A DNA stretch of 32,429 bases, from IMG/VR virus record IMGVR_UViG_3300027754_000285, positions 1 to 32,429 of that record; one strand, written 5' to 3'. The notes beneath the pieces were generated by a model. It did no database searches. It had not been told where the DNA came from and was given only the letters and a program-made list of their open reading frames with translations. Both the position numbers and the translations under genes were made by a program. Shown here piece after piece: positions 7,368 to 15,960 of the stretch. Numbering within the stretch: position 1 is the stretch's first letter; each line of letters starts with the position of its first letter. Source of the stretch: a virus.

Positions 7368-7580
7368 ATGACACCGCAAGAAGAAGAACTGCTTGGCCTC
7401 CAAGAGCAACTTTGGATGCATCCACATGACAAGGAAGCGTTGCTTCGTCGTATTGGCGAGGTCAAAGCAGCGCTCGGCATTGCCGGCAAAGAGTCTCGAG
7501 TGAAGCCTGTGGCTGAGACTGCTGAAGCTGATCTTTCTGAGGTTGAGACTGCTGTCGTTACAACGAAGCGGAAGCGTTAA
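7368..7580 (+). CDS. Small acidic head protein of unknown function
   Basis: 70 aa, start ATG 7368 with a strong AAGGAGG eight bases upstream. The N-terminal half is a predicted helical hairpin (EEELLGLQEQLWMHPHD then EALLRRIGEVKAAL); the C-terminal half is charged and ends in KRKR. It sits between the capsid gene and the first connector, where many actinophages encode short unnamed proteins. No family is recognised; a head-assembly or decoration role is a guess from position. Confidence 0.65.
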   Translation: MTPQEEELLGLQEQLWMHPHDKEALLRRIGEVKAALGIAGKESRVKPVAETAEADLSEVETAVVTTKRKR

Positions 7581-7589
7581 TTTTTCCTG

Positions 7590-8183
7590 ATGAGCATTGT
7601 TGATATCGACACGTTCACTTCATACATTCGTGATGAAATTGGGGCGACGGGCAGACCGTTAACACTCCAAGCGTTGAATGCTGCCGAGTCATATGTTCAA
7701 GAGTATTGTCAACGAAACTTTGCGTTGGCGACTGGTACACCGTCGGCGCGTGTGTTCGGCCCAATGTCGATGCAGGAATCGTTGACTGTTTTGCGTGTTG
7801 ACGACATTGCTACGGCCACTGGTTTGGTTGTGTCAAATTATGGGACAACGATCCCGTCGACCGATTACCAGTTGGAGCCCTTGAATGGTCGTGACGCAAC
7901 AGGGTTAGCGGTGCCATACACACAGATCCGTCTGTTGTCTTCGATGTGGACTACGAACTTGATGCGTGCCACAGCGACCATCACAGCGGACTGGGGTTGG
8001 TCTGCGACCCCGTCGTTGGTGACCCAAAGCATTTTGCAGCTCGGCAAAGATTATGTTGTGCATCGCGACGCAAAGTTTGGGTATGTCGAAACATCGGTGG
8101 GTGCTGTTTCTGGTTCTCGCAACTGGTCGGTAATCAACATGCTCGCAAGGTTTCGTAGAACAGAATCGTTTGGTATCGGATGA
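7590..8183 (+). CDS. Head-tail connector (adaptor) protein
   Basis: 197 aa. The N-terminal part (residues ~1-45, DIDTFTSYIRDEIG through AAESYVQEYCQRNF) is the helical bundle characteristic of phage connector proteins that dock below the portal (HK97 gp6 / SPP1 gp15-like). A beta-rich insert and a final helix (SILQLGKDYVVHRD) follow. The stop overlaps the next start by 4 bp. Position after the capsid and before the tail terminator agrees with the assignment. Confidence 0.7.
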   Translation: MSIVDIDTFTSYIRDEIGATGRPLTLQALNAAESYVQEYCQRNFALATGTPSARVFGPMSMQESLTVLRVDDIATATGLVVSNYGTTIPSTDYQLEPLNGRDATGLAVPYTQIRLLSSMWTTNLMRATATITADWGWSATPSLVTQSILQLGKDYVVHRDAKFGYVETSVGAVSGSRNWSVINMLARFRRTESFGIG

Positions 8184-8614
8184 GCATCAATCTGCGCCTT
8201 ATCCGTGAAGCTGCTGCAGCGCAGATCGCCGCTGGTATTGGTCGGCGTACCACCGGCTACGCGTATGACAACATAACGATCACGTTGCCTGCGGTCATCA
8301 TCCGACCAGGCGCCCCCTATGTGACTTATCACGAAACTTTTGGGGATCGTTGTCTGGTCGGCATCGAATTAGAGATCGAGGTTGTCACATCATCTGCTGA
8401 CGATATTTCGGCTGCTATCGCAATGGACGACTTGTTGTCACCAGGCTTGGCGAACAACTCTTCGATTTTGGAAGCTGTTGAAGCCGACCCAACTTTGGGT
8501 GGCACCGTCGGCCACTGCTGGGTGTCCGAAGCTTCCGCTCCGCAACCTGACGGCGAAGGCCACATGTCAGTCTCGTTGTCTTTGCATATCACCGCTAACA
8601 AGTCAACTTCTTAA
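8180..8614 (+). CDS. Tail terminator / neck protein candidate
   Basis: 144 aa, ATGA overlap with the connector gene. It begins with a helix (LRLIREAAAAQIAAGIG), then alternating beta strands (ITITLPAVIIRPG, RCLVGIELEIEVVTSS), a second helix (SAAIAMDDLL) and a C-terminal strand ending MSVSLSLHITANK. That alpha-beta layout and length fit tail-terminator proteins, which cap the tail tube and join it to the head. It lies directly before the tail-tube gene, as expected. The assignment rests on fold pattern and gene order. Confidence 0.6.
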   Translation: MSINLRLIREAAAAQIAAGIGRRTTGYAYDNITITLPAVIIRPGAPYVTYHETFGDRCLVGIELEIEVVTSSADDISAAIAMDDLLSPGLANNSSILEAVEADPTLGGTVGHCWVSEASAPQPDGEGHMSVSLSLHITANKSTS

Positions 8615-8623
8615 GGAGCAGGA

Positions 8624-9352
8624 ATGGCTCAACAGGTTTTAACCAACACACAGATCATTGTCGGGTCGTTCGATATCACATCGTTTGCTGACATGATCTC
8701 GGTCACTGAAACAGACTCCACCGTTGAGCAAACCACGTTCGGTTCTGGCGGGTTTCGTGTCGTCGCTTCTTCGATCTCTGATTACTCAATCGGCATTGAA
8801 GGTTTCTCCGATTTTGCTGCAACAGGTACTGCTACAGCGTTTGGTAACACAGCGCTCGGCACACAGTATGGGTACATGATTAACGGCTCGGGTGGCACTG
8901 CTGCTGGTGATGTGTCCGAATTTGGGCGTGGCATCTTGTCGAGCTACTCACCGTTTGGTGGCAGTGTTGGCGAGTCGGCACGGTTCACTCATGCGATTAC
9001 CCCCGACTACGAACAGGTCAACGGTGTGCTCCTCGCCCCTCTTGCTTCTCGTGGTGCTTTCACAGGCTCTGTGGTGACCGCTGCGGGACCAACAGCAACA
9101 CAACGTGTGTGGGTGGCTCTCAACATCACAGCAGCCGCAGGAACGAATCTCGCGGTCACTGTGCAGTCCGCTGCAACAGTCGGTTTCACCTCACCGACAA
9201 CACGTTTCACATTCTCAACTGTTTCAGCGGTTGGTTGGCAAAACCCTGCGCCTGTTGCTGGTGCTATCACTGATGGTTTTTGGCGTGTGTCGGCCACTGT
9301 TGGTTCAGGTACTTTTACTTGGGCTGCAGCTATCGGTGTCAAGACCCTGTAA
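8624..9352 (+). CDS. Major tail (tube) protein
   Basis: 242 aa, with AAGGAG upstream of ATG 8624. The N-terminal ~160 residues are all-beta, with the motif TTFGSGGFRVVASSISDYSI followed by GFSDFAA, which recurs in the gene at 9550. A separate C-terminal beta domain (from about TQRVWVALNITAA) follows, like the Ig- or carbohydrate-binding-like decorations found on siphovirus tube proteins. This should polymerise into the tail tube around the tape measure. It is the better candidate for the principal tube subunit because it is the longer of the pair and comes directly after the terminator. Confidence 0.7.
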   Translation: MAQQVLTNTQIIVGSFDITSFADMISVTETDSTVEQTTFGSGGFRVVASSISDYSIGIEGFSDFAATGTATAFGNTALGTQYGYMINGSGGTAAGDVSEFGRGILSSYSPFGGSVGESARFTHAITPDYEQVNGVLLAPLASRGAFTGSVVTAAGPTATQRVWVALNITAAAGTNLAVTVQSAATVGFTSPTTRFTFSTVSAVGWQNPAPVAGAITDGFWRVSATVGSGTFTWAAAIGVKTL

Positions 9353-9366
9353 GAAAGGCGGTTGTC

Positions 9367-9540
9367 ATGGCTCGTTGTTGTGTAGATTTTATTCACAACC
9401 AATTTGAATTTTCTGAAGGTGACGAAGTTCCCGACGATCATCCAATGGTCGCTCTTGCGCCTCATTTGTTTGATCCGATTGTCGACAAAACTTTTCTTCC
9501 TCCAGATCCATCCAAAGCCCGTACAAAGAAAACCTCTTAA
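9367..9540 (+). CDS. Small protein between the two tail-tube genes
   Basis: 57 aa, start ATG 9367 with AAAGGCGG just upstream. Sequence highlights are CCVDFIHNQFEF, a DDHP turn and a lysine/proline-rich C-terminus. It looks like a compact single-domain protein. In some actinophages a similar short acidic protein lies next to the tail-tube gene; its role is unknown. The next gene begins 10 bp after its stop behind AAGGAG. Confidence 0.6.
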   Translation: MARCCVDFIHNQFEFSEGDEVPDDHPMVALAPHLFDPIVDKTFLPPDPSKARTKKTS

Positions 9541-9549
9541 GGAGCATCC

Positions 9550-10035
9550 ATGTCAGCGATTGTTCTCACGAACGCAACCATCACAGTCGGCGCAGCATGG
9601 ACGGGTACAGCACCTGGTCTTCCAGGCACACAGACTGTTGCCGGCACGATCACCAGCGGTTCAGATTTGTCAACGTATTGCACCTCGGTTTCGATTCCGT
9701 TGACGATCGCAACGCAGGACGCAACGAACTTTGGTTCGGGTGCTTTCCGTGTGATGCTTGGTGGCATCAAGTCAAGCGATATCGCTCTTTCGTTGAACAA
9801 CGACTTTGCTGCTTCAGCGTTGAACGACATTCTTCGTACCACCCTCGGTGGCCTCGGCTCGCTTGTCTATCTTGACATCAGGCCCTCCTCGGCGGCACGG
9901 TCGGCCACAAATCCATCGTACGTCTTCGCTGTGCTCTTGACGGAGATCCAGCCGGTTACCGGCTCCGTTGGCAACATCAACGCGATGTCGCTCACATGGC
10001 CTTCGACAGGTGCCTTCGCAACTCTCACCGCATAA
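9550..10035 (+). CDS. Second tail-tube-like protein (paralogue)
   Basis: 161 aa, AAGGAG before ATG 9550. It shares with the gene at 8624 an opening of the form LTN-x-x-I-x-VG and the block TNFGSGAFRVMLGGIKSSDI followed by NDFAA, at matching positions. It lacks the extra C-terminal beta domain. The pair looks like a tandem duplication. This shorter version could form a specialised ring at one end of the tail, a mixed tube, or a decoration layer. It follows the small protein at 9367. Confidence 0.65.
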   Translation: MSAIVLTNATITVGAAWTGTAPGLPGTQTVAGTITSGSDLSTYCTSVSIPLTIATQDATNFGSGAFRVMLGGIKSSDIALSLNNDFAASALNDILRTTLGGLGSLVYLDIRPSSAARSATNPSYVFAVLLTEIQPVTGSVGNINAMSLTWPSTGAFATLTA

Positions 10036-10038
10036 GCC

Positions 10039-10584
10039 GTGGGTGATTCTTACACCGCGCGCGAGTTGACCGGCAAGATCTACAAGACTGCCAAAAACTT
10101 GTCTGACCCTGCGGTCAAGAAGCGTTTCATGGCAAATGTCATGGTCGACATGGACAAGATCTTCGTGACTGAAGTCCATAAAGATTTGCGGGGTAAAGAT
10201 TACTTCACTAACTGGCCGCGCAAAGGCACCAAAGCTGCGATCAAGTCTCGGAACTATGTTGATGCGAACCCTGCAAAAGTGTACGAAGAGTACACGTTTT
10301 TGCCGCAATCAAGGTCGTCTGGTCCGTTGTGGGTCGCTGATTATGGTCGGCATCGTGACCCCACAACTGGGGTTGCGATGCTAGGACCCATGCAAGGTCC
10401 GCTGATTACAAAAGGCGGGCCTGGTGGCAAGAACCGTAAGATCTCAAGGAAGAAACGCAAAAAGTGGAATGGGGCAACTAAACCAATGTATACATGGCGT
10501 AAAGCGACGAACCGGATGGAACAACGGATTCCACGGCAGATCACTACCGAGTACACCAAGATTTTGATTGAGCAGTTCAAATGA
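10039..10584 (+). CDS. Tail/neck-region protein of unknown function
   Basis: 181 aa, GTG start three bases after the previous stop. The N-terminal ~55 residues are helical and lysine-rich, then NWPRKGTKAAIKSR, a WVADYGRH segment and a strongly basic stretch (GGKNRKISRKKRKK, about residues 128-142). The sequence is reminiscent of neck or tail-completion proteins, but I do not recognise a specific family. It sits between the tail-tube genes and the chaperone candidate. Confidence 0.6.
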   Translation: MGDSYTARELTGKIYKTAKNLSDPAVKKRFMANVMVDMDKIFVTEVHKDLRGKDYFTNWPRKGTKAAIKSRNYVDANPAKVYEEYTFLPQSRSSGPLWVADYGRHRDPTTGVAMLGPMQGPLITKGGPGGKNRKISRKKRKKWNGATKPMYTWRKATNRMEQRIPRQITTEYTKILIEQFK

Positions 10585-10928
10585 TCCCTTGGCGTATCTC
10601 GTTCCAAGATCAGGTGTGGACATCAGATCAGATCCCTGCTGCACACTCGATTGCTGTTGCAGCGTTGCTGCCACCTGCGATGGGTTTTGACATCGGACCT
10701 TTTGATGGTCCGCAACAGTTATGTGCTTGGCTGTCGGTTCTGATCGCGTCGTCAAGGGTTACCCCTGACAACGTGTCAGAGATCGAGTTGATGGTCGGCG
10801 ACGCAATGCAAGAAGTTTCGCAGCTTCCGTTGGATGTGTTCTTGGGGTGCTTGAGCACCCCTTGGCCTGCGCCTAGCCCAGACGAAACAGAAGAAGTAGA
10901 AGAAGACGACGACCTGGAATACGAGTAA
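10581..10928 (+). CDS. Tail assembly chaperone candidate
   Basis: 115 aa, ATGA overlap with the preceding gene. A mostly helical core is followed by a very acidic tail (TEEVEEDDDLEYE). It lies immediately before the tape measure gene, the position of tail assembly chaperones, and its size fits the first chaperone (G-like) product. No second ORF or slippery sequence for the usual programmed frameshift extension is seen before the tape measure start at 10932, so either this phage makes one form only or the assignment is wrong. Confidence 0.45.
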   Translation: MIPWRISFQDQVWTSDQIPAAHSIAVAALLPPAMGFDIGPFDGPQQLCAWLSVLIASSRVTPDNVSEIELMVGDAMQEVSQLPLDVFLGCLSTPWPAPSPDETEEVEEDDDLEYE

Positions 10929-10931
10929 CTC

Positions 10932-13900
10932 ATGGCTGGCCTTACCGCTGTTGAACGACTGAAATTTGTATTACAGGTCGACGCTTCGGGAGGCATCAAA
11001 GCATTTGAGAAGTTCGGTCATGCTGCCGACAAAGAGTTGTCTAAAGTCCAGTCGAAGCTGGATAAGCAAGCAGCGCAGATGCAGAAGTACGGTGCTGGCG
11101 CTGTGGCGTTCGCCGGCACTGCCGGTGTCGCGTTGTTTAAGTTGTCTAAAGGCTGGCAGGAAGGCGCGATTGCTGCGGGCAGGTTTGCTGAGGCTACTGG
11201 CATCTCAACTGAGGAAGCTTCTCGTTTTATTGTTGTGACTGCAGGCTATGACCTTGAGTCAGGCAAGATGGTCAAAGCAATCGGCAAGATGGAGAAAGCT
11301 CTCGGCGGCAAAGCTCAAGCGTTTAGAGATGCAGGCATCGCAACTCTTGATGCGTCAGGCAAAGAGTTGTCGGCTCAACAAATCTTTTTGAACTCGATTG
11401 ATGTCCTCAACAAAATAGAGGATCAGTCCGCCAAGTCTGTAATGGCTGCAAAACTGTTTGGTCGTGACTGGCAGAACATGGCTGTGATGATCGGTGCGGG
11501 CTCCGATGAGTTACTCAAACGGTTTGCTGCTGTGCGCGAAGATCAAGTGTTCGGCAAGGGCGAAGTCAACGATGCATACAAGTATCGTGATGCGCTTAAA
11601 GATCTTGGTAACTCTTTCAAAGCGTTGAAGAACAGTATTGGTGCTGGTGCCGCACCAATGTTTGCAGGCTTAGCTACTGGGGTCACTAAAGCTGTTGACG
11701 GACTGAACAGTGTCAACAAAGCTTCCGGTGGGGTCGTAGGCAACATTCTCGCTACTGGCACTGCGGCTATCGGTACGGCAGGCGCTTTGGCGTTTGTTGC
11801 AGGATCTGCAGTTAAGGCAAGAGACAAGTTTTCAGTAGTTGGCGCTACCGGCTTACGGTCGTTGAACAATGTTGGCAAGGCCGCTTTGGGCGCTGGTGTG
11901 CTTGTTGCCGGTTTTGCGTTGGTTACTGCCTCGATGGCTCAAGCTTCGCAAGAAGCCAAAGATCGTGTTGACGATTTTGCTGCTTCGATGACCGCTTCTG
12001 GCAGGACTGCTGAAGAACAAGCTAAGCAGACTATTGGTGTGTTTTTAGCAAAAACGCCTGAGCTTGCAGCAGCGATGACTGAAGCCGGTTTGAGTACAAA
12101 CGATTTGTACAATGCCATTCTTGAAGGTGGGAAAGCTCTTCTAGTTTTTCAGGAGAGGATTTCTGATACTAAAACATCTTTGCATGGGATGGTTGATAGA
12201 GATCCTTTCTATTTGACTCATGGGTTGATTGATACACGCGACGCTTACATTGGTGTCAACACCGAAATTGATGCCAATATTGAAGCTCAGCAACTTGCAG
12301 GCGAAACCGAACACGAAGCTGCTGATCGTATTAAAGAAACAGCAGCTGCTTTAGATCTAAAACTGCAAGCGCAGAAGAAAGTTCGTGAAGAAGCGCAGGC
12401 TGCGCGTTTAGAAGCGTTGCGTGGCATTGATGTTGAAGCAGATTTGCGTTTGGCGCAACGCAACACCATTGACGCAATGGTCGATTACAAAGATTCGTTG
12501 CATGATGGAAGTTTGTCAGCGCTTGACCGTGCAATTGCTACTGACAAGATGGTCAGCGCTATCAGAGGCGAGGCCGAAGCGTTTGCTAACAGCAAACATG
12601 ATGTTGAAGGCAGCAAAAAATCTATTGAAGATCAGATAGCGGTCATTGATCTTTGGGCTTCAAGGCTTCAACCAGACGACCCGTTGTTAAAAGGGTTGCG
12701 TGATCTTGCTGAAAAGTTGAAGGTTGCTTCGGGAAGCTATTCGCCTGGTCTTGCAAGATTGTTGAATGTGGACAGGGTCGGCTCGTACGTTGCGCCTCCC
12801 TATGTCCCGTACGTTGCCCCTAAAGCTGGGAAGCGCAGTGGCGGCGGCGGTTCTGGCGATGGTGTTATTGATACCTCAGAACTTCAAGACATCATTGAGC
12901 AGGAGATGGCTACGGGCGGTGTCGCTAAGGGCGGTGTGACGCTTGTTGGTGAGCAAGGTCCTGAGTTGGTGATGATGGCCGGTGGTGAGCATGTGCTTAC
13001 TGCTGCTCAAACCAAATCGTTGGGGTCTGATTCTGGGTCTTCGGCACAGTCGGATCAGTCGTTGTGGGCGGCGCAACTCGAGATGGGCGACATCTCAGCG
13101 AAGCAATACAAGCAGTTGCTTTCTGATCGTTTGAACAGTTTTGAAAAGTATTCGTCGGAATACATGTCGATTTGGCGTGAGATTCGCGGGATCGATCAGG
13201 ACGCTGCGAACGCTTCTAAAGCTCACGATCAAGAGATCCGCAACAATCAAGACGCAATGTTTGAGCTTGGCGAAATATCTGTTGGGTTTTACAAGCAGAT
13301 ATTGAAATCTCGTTTGAATGGTTTCCAAAAGTATTCGTCGGATTACATGTCTGTGTACGGTCAGATTCGTGGCATTGAGAAAGATGCTGCGGATAAGTCG
13401 GAAAAAGATTTGGAATCTGCACAGGCTTTTAAGGAAGCAGCAATTCAGAAGCATTTGGACAAAGTCCGTGCGTTGTATCAGCAAGCTGAGAACAAACGAA
13501 ACTACGACGAAGCAGACTTTGCTTCTAAGCGTGCTGTGCGCGACTTTGGGCAGTCTCTTTCTGAAGCTGTGCGAACTAAGAATGATCGCAGCGGCAAGGT
13601 CACAGATAAGGATCGACAAGACGCTGTTGATTCGGCGCGCGACGCTGCGGATAGCGCAGCGAAAGCTTTGTTGGATCGTGCCGGTGCTGCTGCTGTTGCG
13701 TGGGGGTTCGCTGAAGGCACCCCTGAGTATGCGAGGAGTGTACGTCGATGGTTGTTGAACGATGAGGCAACTAACCCAAATTTGAAGCCTGCTATTGACA
13801 GGGTTTTGTCTGGCATCCCACAGATGGCTATGGGCGGTTTGGTTACGTCACCTACGGTCGCAATGGTCGGCGAGGCCGGTCCTGAAGCGGTGATCCCGTT

Positions 13901-14015
13901 GTCTAAAGTTGGGCAGATGGGCGCAACGTATAACATCACGGTGAACACTGCTGCTGATCCGAACTCGGTTGTGGCTGCGATCAAAAGGTACACAAAGAAT
14001 GGTGGGGTGTTGTGA
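10932..14015 (+). CDS. Tape measure protein
   Basis: 1027 aa, by far the longest gene. It is mostly helical, with hydrophobic segments around residues 52-70 and 255-340 and coiled-coil-rich stretches. Two GE-x-GPE motifs typical of tape measures occur, in VTLVGEQGPELVMMAGGEHV (about residues 667-686) and VAMVGEAGPEAVIPLS (about 976-992). Residues ~716-764 and ~777-825 are an internal duplication (LEMGDIS...YKQLL versus FELGEIS...YKQIL). The protein sets tail length and may help DNA entry; at about 1.5 Å per residue it predicts a tail near 150 nm. Its stop overlaps the next start. Confidence 0.9.
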   Translation: MAGLTAVERLKFVLQVDASGGIKAFEKFGHAADKELSKVQSKLDKQAAQMQKYGAGAVAFAGTAGVALFKLSKGWQEGAIAAGRFAEATGISTEEASRFIVVTAGYDLESGKMVKAIGKMEKALGGKAQAFRDAGIATLDASGKELSAQQIFLNSIDVLNKIEDQSAKSVMAAKLFGRDWQNMAVMIGAGSDELLKRFAAVREDQVFGKGEVNDAYKYRDALKDLGNSFKALKNSIGAGAAPMFAGLATGVTKAVDGLNSVNKASGGVVGNILATGTAAIGTAGALAFVAGSAVKARDKFSVVGATGLRSLNNVGKAALGAGVLVAGFALVTASMAQASQEAKDRVDDFAASMTASGRTAEEQAKQTIGVFLAKTPELAAAMTEAGLSTNDLYNAILEGGKALLVFQERISDTKTSLHGMVDRDPFYLTHGLIDTRDAYIGVNTEIDANIEAQQLAGETEHEAADRIKETAAALDLKLQAQKKVREEAQAARLEALRGIDVEADLRLAQRNTIDAMVDYKDSLHDGSLSALDRAIATDKMVSAIRGEAEAFANSKHDVEGSKKSIEDQIAVIDLWASRLQPDDPLLKGLRDLAEKLKVASGSYSPGLARLLNVDRVGSYVAPPYVPYVAPKAGKRSGGGGSGDGVIDTSELQDIIEQEMATGGVAKGGVTLVGEQGPELVMMAGGEHVLTAAQTKSLGSDSGSSAQSDQSLWAAQLEMGDISAKQYKQLLSDRLNSFEKYSSEYMSIWREIRGIDQDAANASKAHDQEIRNNQDAMFELGEISVGFYKQILKSRLNGFQKYSSDYMSVYGQIRGIEKDAADKSEKDLESAQAFKEAAIQKHLDKVRALYQQAENKRNYDEADFASKRAVRDFGQSLSEAVRTKNDRSGKVTDKDRQDAVDSARDAADSAAKALLDRAGAAAVAWGFAEGTPEYARSVRRWLLNDEATNPNLKPAIDRVLSGIPQMAMGGLVTSPTVAMVGEAGPEAVIPLSKVGQMGATYNITVNTAADPNSVVAAIKRYTKNGGVL

Positions 14016-15247
14016 CCGTCCCAGATGTTGCGGTCACCTGTTGGTTTGGTAACACCACAACTGGTGCTTCGCAGTTCATTCTGAATGACTCTGTGCGTGG
14101 TGTGCTCGACAACGCCACCTACGTTTTGTCGGGCGATGCCGGCACGGATTTGACGGGGTATTGCAATTCGTTTTCGGTGCAGCGTGGCGTGACTTCGCCG
14201 TTGTTCGGCAACATTGATCCTGCTTCTGGTTCGTTCCAGTTGAACAACGAAACACGGTTGTTTGATCCGTTGTATGCGGCTGGGGCTCTGTACGGGAATT
14301 TTAAACCAGGTAAGCGTGTGACGTTACAAATACTTGGTGTCACAGTGTTTGATGGGCGTGTGAGCGACTGGACGAACTCGTATGAGGTGTCGGGGCGTTC
14401 GGTGACAACAGCGCGCGTAGAAGACCTTCTGGGGTCGTTAGGTAGGCAACTGTTTGACGAGTGGACACCAACAGATAACCAGTTGTCTGGGGCGCGTGTG
14501 ACCGAGGTGTTGAATCGTCCTGAGGTGCTCGGGTCGGCATCGAGAGATATTGCAACTGGTAGGTCGTCGTTGCAGGGGACACTGATTACTTCAAGCACAA
14601 ACGTGTTGAACTATTTGCAGACCGTCGCGAACTCGGAACAAGGGTTGTTTTTTTGTTCTCGTGATGGTGTGCTCACGTTTCGTGGGCGTGACAGTGTTGG
14701 TGCTGTGTCGGCGGCTGTGACGTTTTCTGATGCGGGACCGTTGTATTACCACGCGATCCAAGTGGAACAGACCGGCGATACCTATTACACAAAAGTCATT
14801 GTTGAAGCGTTGAACATTCCTGCGATGACGATCACCGAGGTCGCTGCGGCACAGGATGGTGTGCGAACATTTTCGATTTCAGGGTTGTTGCAAGATTCGC
14901 AGCAACAAGTGATTGACATGACCACATTTTTGGGTGCGACCTATTCGACTTCTGCCCCGTCGATCTCAGAGTTAACTGTTGAGTTGTCAACCGAGCAGTA
15001 CCCTGGTTTGTTGGCGTTGGGTGTGTTGGCGATTGAGTTGGGTACAACGATTCAGGTTTCGTTCACCCCGAATGGTATTGGGGCGGCGATTAATCAACGG
15101 TTGATTGTTGACGGGATCCGTTATGACGTTACGCCGCATTCGTGTCGGGTAACCTTCTCAGTTAGTGCTGCTGCTGGTCGAACAATGTTTACGTTGGACA
15201 GCACAGAGTTTGGTGTTTTGGATGGCAGTTCGCTGCTCGGATATTAG
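14012..15247 (+). CDS. Tail hub / distal minor tail protein
   Basis: 411 aa, GTG start overlapping the tape measure stop (GTGA). Beta-rich throughout: an N-terminal strand-rich region with LTGYCNSFSVQRGV and FDPLYAAGALYG, the LEGV-type turn TVFDGRVSDWTNSYEV, then ARVEDLLGSLGRQ, the kind of helix found in baseplate-hub proteins. Directly following the tape measure, it is the expected place for the distal tail or hub protein that closes the tube and anchors fibres. The assignment rests on position and general pattern; enzymatic motifs are not seen. Confidence 0.7.
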   Translation: MTVPDVAVTCWFGNTTTGASQFILNDSVRGVLDNATYVLSGDAGTDLTGYCNSFSVQRGVTSPLFGNIDPASGSFQLNNETRLFDPLYAAGALYGNFKPGKRVTLQILGVTVFDGRVSDWTNSYEVSGRSVTTARVEDLLGSLGRQLFDEWTPTDNQLSGARVTEVLNRPEVLGSASRDIATGRSSLQGTLITSSTNVLNYLQTVANSEQGLFFCSRDGVLTFRGRDSVGAVSAAVTFSDAGPLYYHAIQVEQTGDTYYTKVIVEALNIPAMTITEVAAAQDGVRTFSISGLLQDSQQQVIDMTTFLGATYSTSAPSISELTVELSTEQYPGLLALGVLAIELGTTIQVSFTPNGIGAAINQRLIVDGIRYDVTPHSCRVTFSVSAAAGRTMFTLDSTEFGVLDGSSLLGY

Positions 15248-15259
15248 GGAGGTTGCCGG

Positions 15260-15895
15260 ATGGCAACAGGTGACCATGATTGGATCGCAGGCGAAGTAGT
15301 CGCCGCTGCAAACATGGACGACTATTTGCAGTTGCAGGTTGTCGGCCAGTACGCAACAGGCACGGCGCGTGATACAGCGTTGTCGACGCGTAAACGCACT
15401 GGCATGGTGACCACCCAAGCTGACACCCATAACTTGACGGTGTACTCGGGTTCGGCGTGGTCGACTGTTGGTCCTGTGTACGGTGCCGGTGCAACATGGA
15501 CTCCAGCAGTGTCTTCGGGCGCTGCGTACGGTGCCACAATCAACCGTGAGAGCTACACACGAACAGGTCGCTGGGTGCAAGGCTACGCACGTTTGACGAT
15601 CTCATCGATCACTGGTGTCACAACCGGCACACAGATCGCTGTGACGTTGCCGGTTGCTGCGAACCTGAGCGCCTCGGAACTGATGACGTTAGGTACTGGT
15701 GTAATCAAAATTGCTGCTACAGGGTTCATGTATTTTGGTGAACTTGTCCTTGCGACCGCATCAAACTACTGCTATTTTCAGGTGCGAACTAACGGTGCGG
15801 TCGCATCATATTTGGGTGTTGCAGCACCAACAGTGCTTGCAGTGTCCGATCAGGTTGTGTTCAACTTCTGCTACGAAGCTGCAGCCGACGCATAA
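15260..15895 (+). CDS. Minor tail / fibre protein
   Basis: 211 aa, with GGGAGG upstream of ATG 15260. It opens with an AGEVVAAANMDDYLQLQVV segment, a short module found at the N-terminus of many phage particle proteins, then a long beta-rich region with repeated small residues (VYGAGATWTPAVSSGAAYG) that looks like a receptor-binding or fibre head domain. It lies between the tail hub and the lysis genes. The stop overlaps the next small ORF (TAATG). Confidence 0.6.
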   Translation: MATGDHDWIAGEVVAAANMDDYLQLQVVGQYATGTARDTALSTRKRTGMVTTQADTHNLTVYSGSAWSTVGPVYGAGATWTPAVSSGAAYGATINRESYTRTGRWVQGYARLTISSITGVTTGTQIAVTLPVAANLSASELMTLGTGVIKIAATGFMYFGELVLATASNYCYFQVRTNGAVASYLGVAAPTVLAVSDQVVFNFCYEAAADA

Positions 15896-15960
15896 TGGAC
15901 ATGTTCGTGGCGTTCATCATCGGTGTCATCGTTGGTGTTATCTTTGGGGTGCTCGCATGA
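15895..15960 (+). CDS. 21-residue membrane peptide (micro-ORF)
   Basis: MDMFVAFIIGVIVGVIFGVL plus a final alanine: a single hydrophobic helix with GxxxG-like spacing and almost nothing else. Its ATG overlaps the preceding stop (TAATG) and its stop overlaps the lysin start (ATGA), so it fits exactly into the operon. Such a peptide next to an endolysin could be a pinholin or a lysis regulator. The coupling on both sides supports translation, but there is no independent Shine-Dalgarno. Confidence 0.45.
   Translation: MDMFVAFIIGVIVGVIFGVLA

Noticed and set aside
10581-10935. Programmed frameshift in a tail assembly chaperone
   Set aside because: No slippery run and no second ORF long enough before the tape measure gene at 10932.
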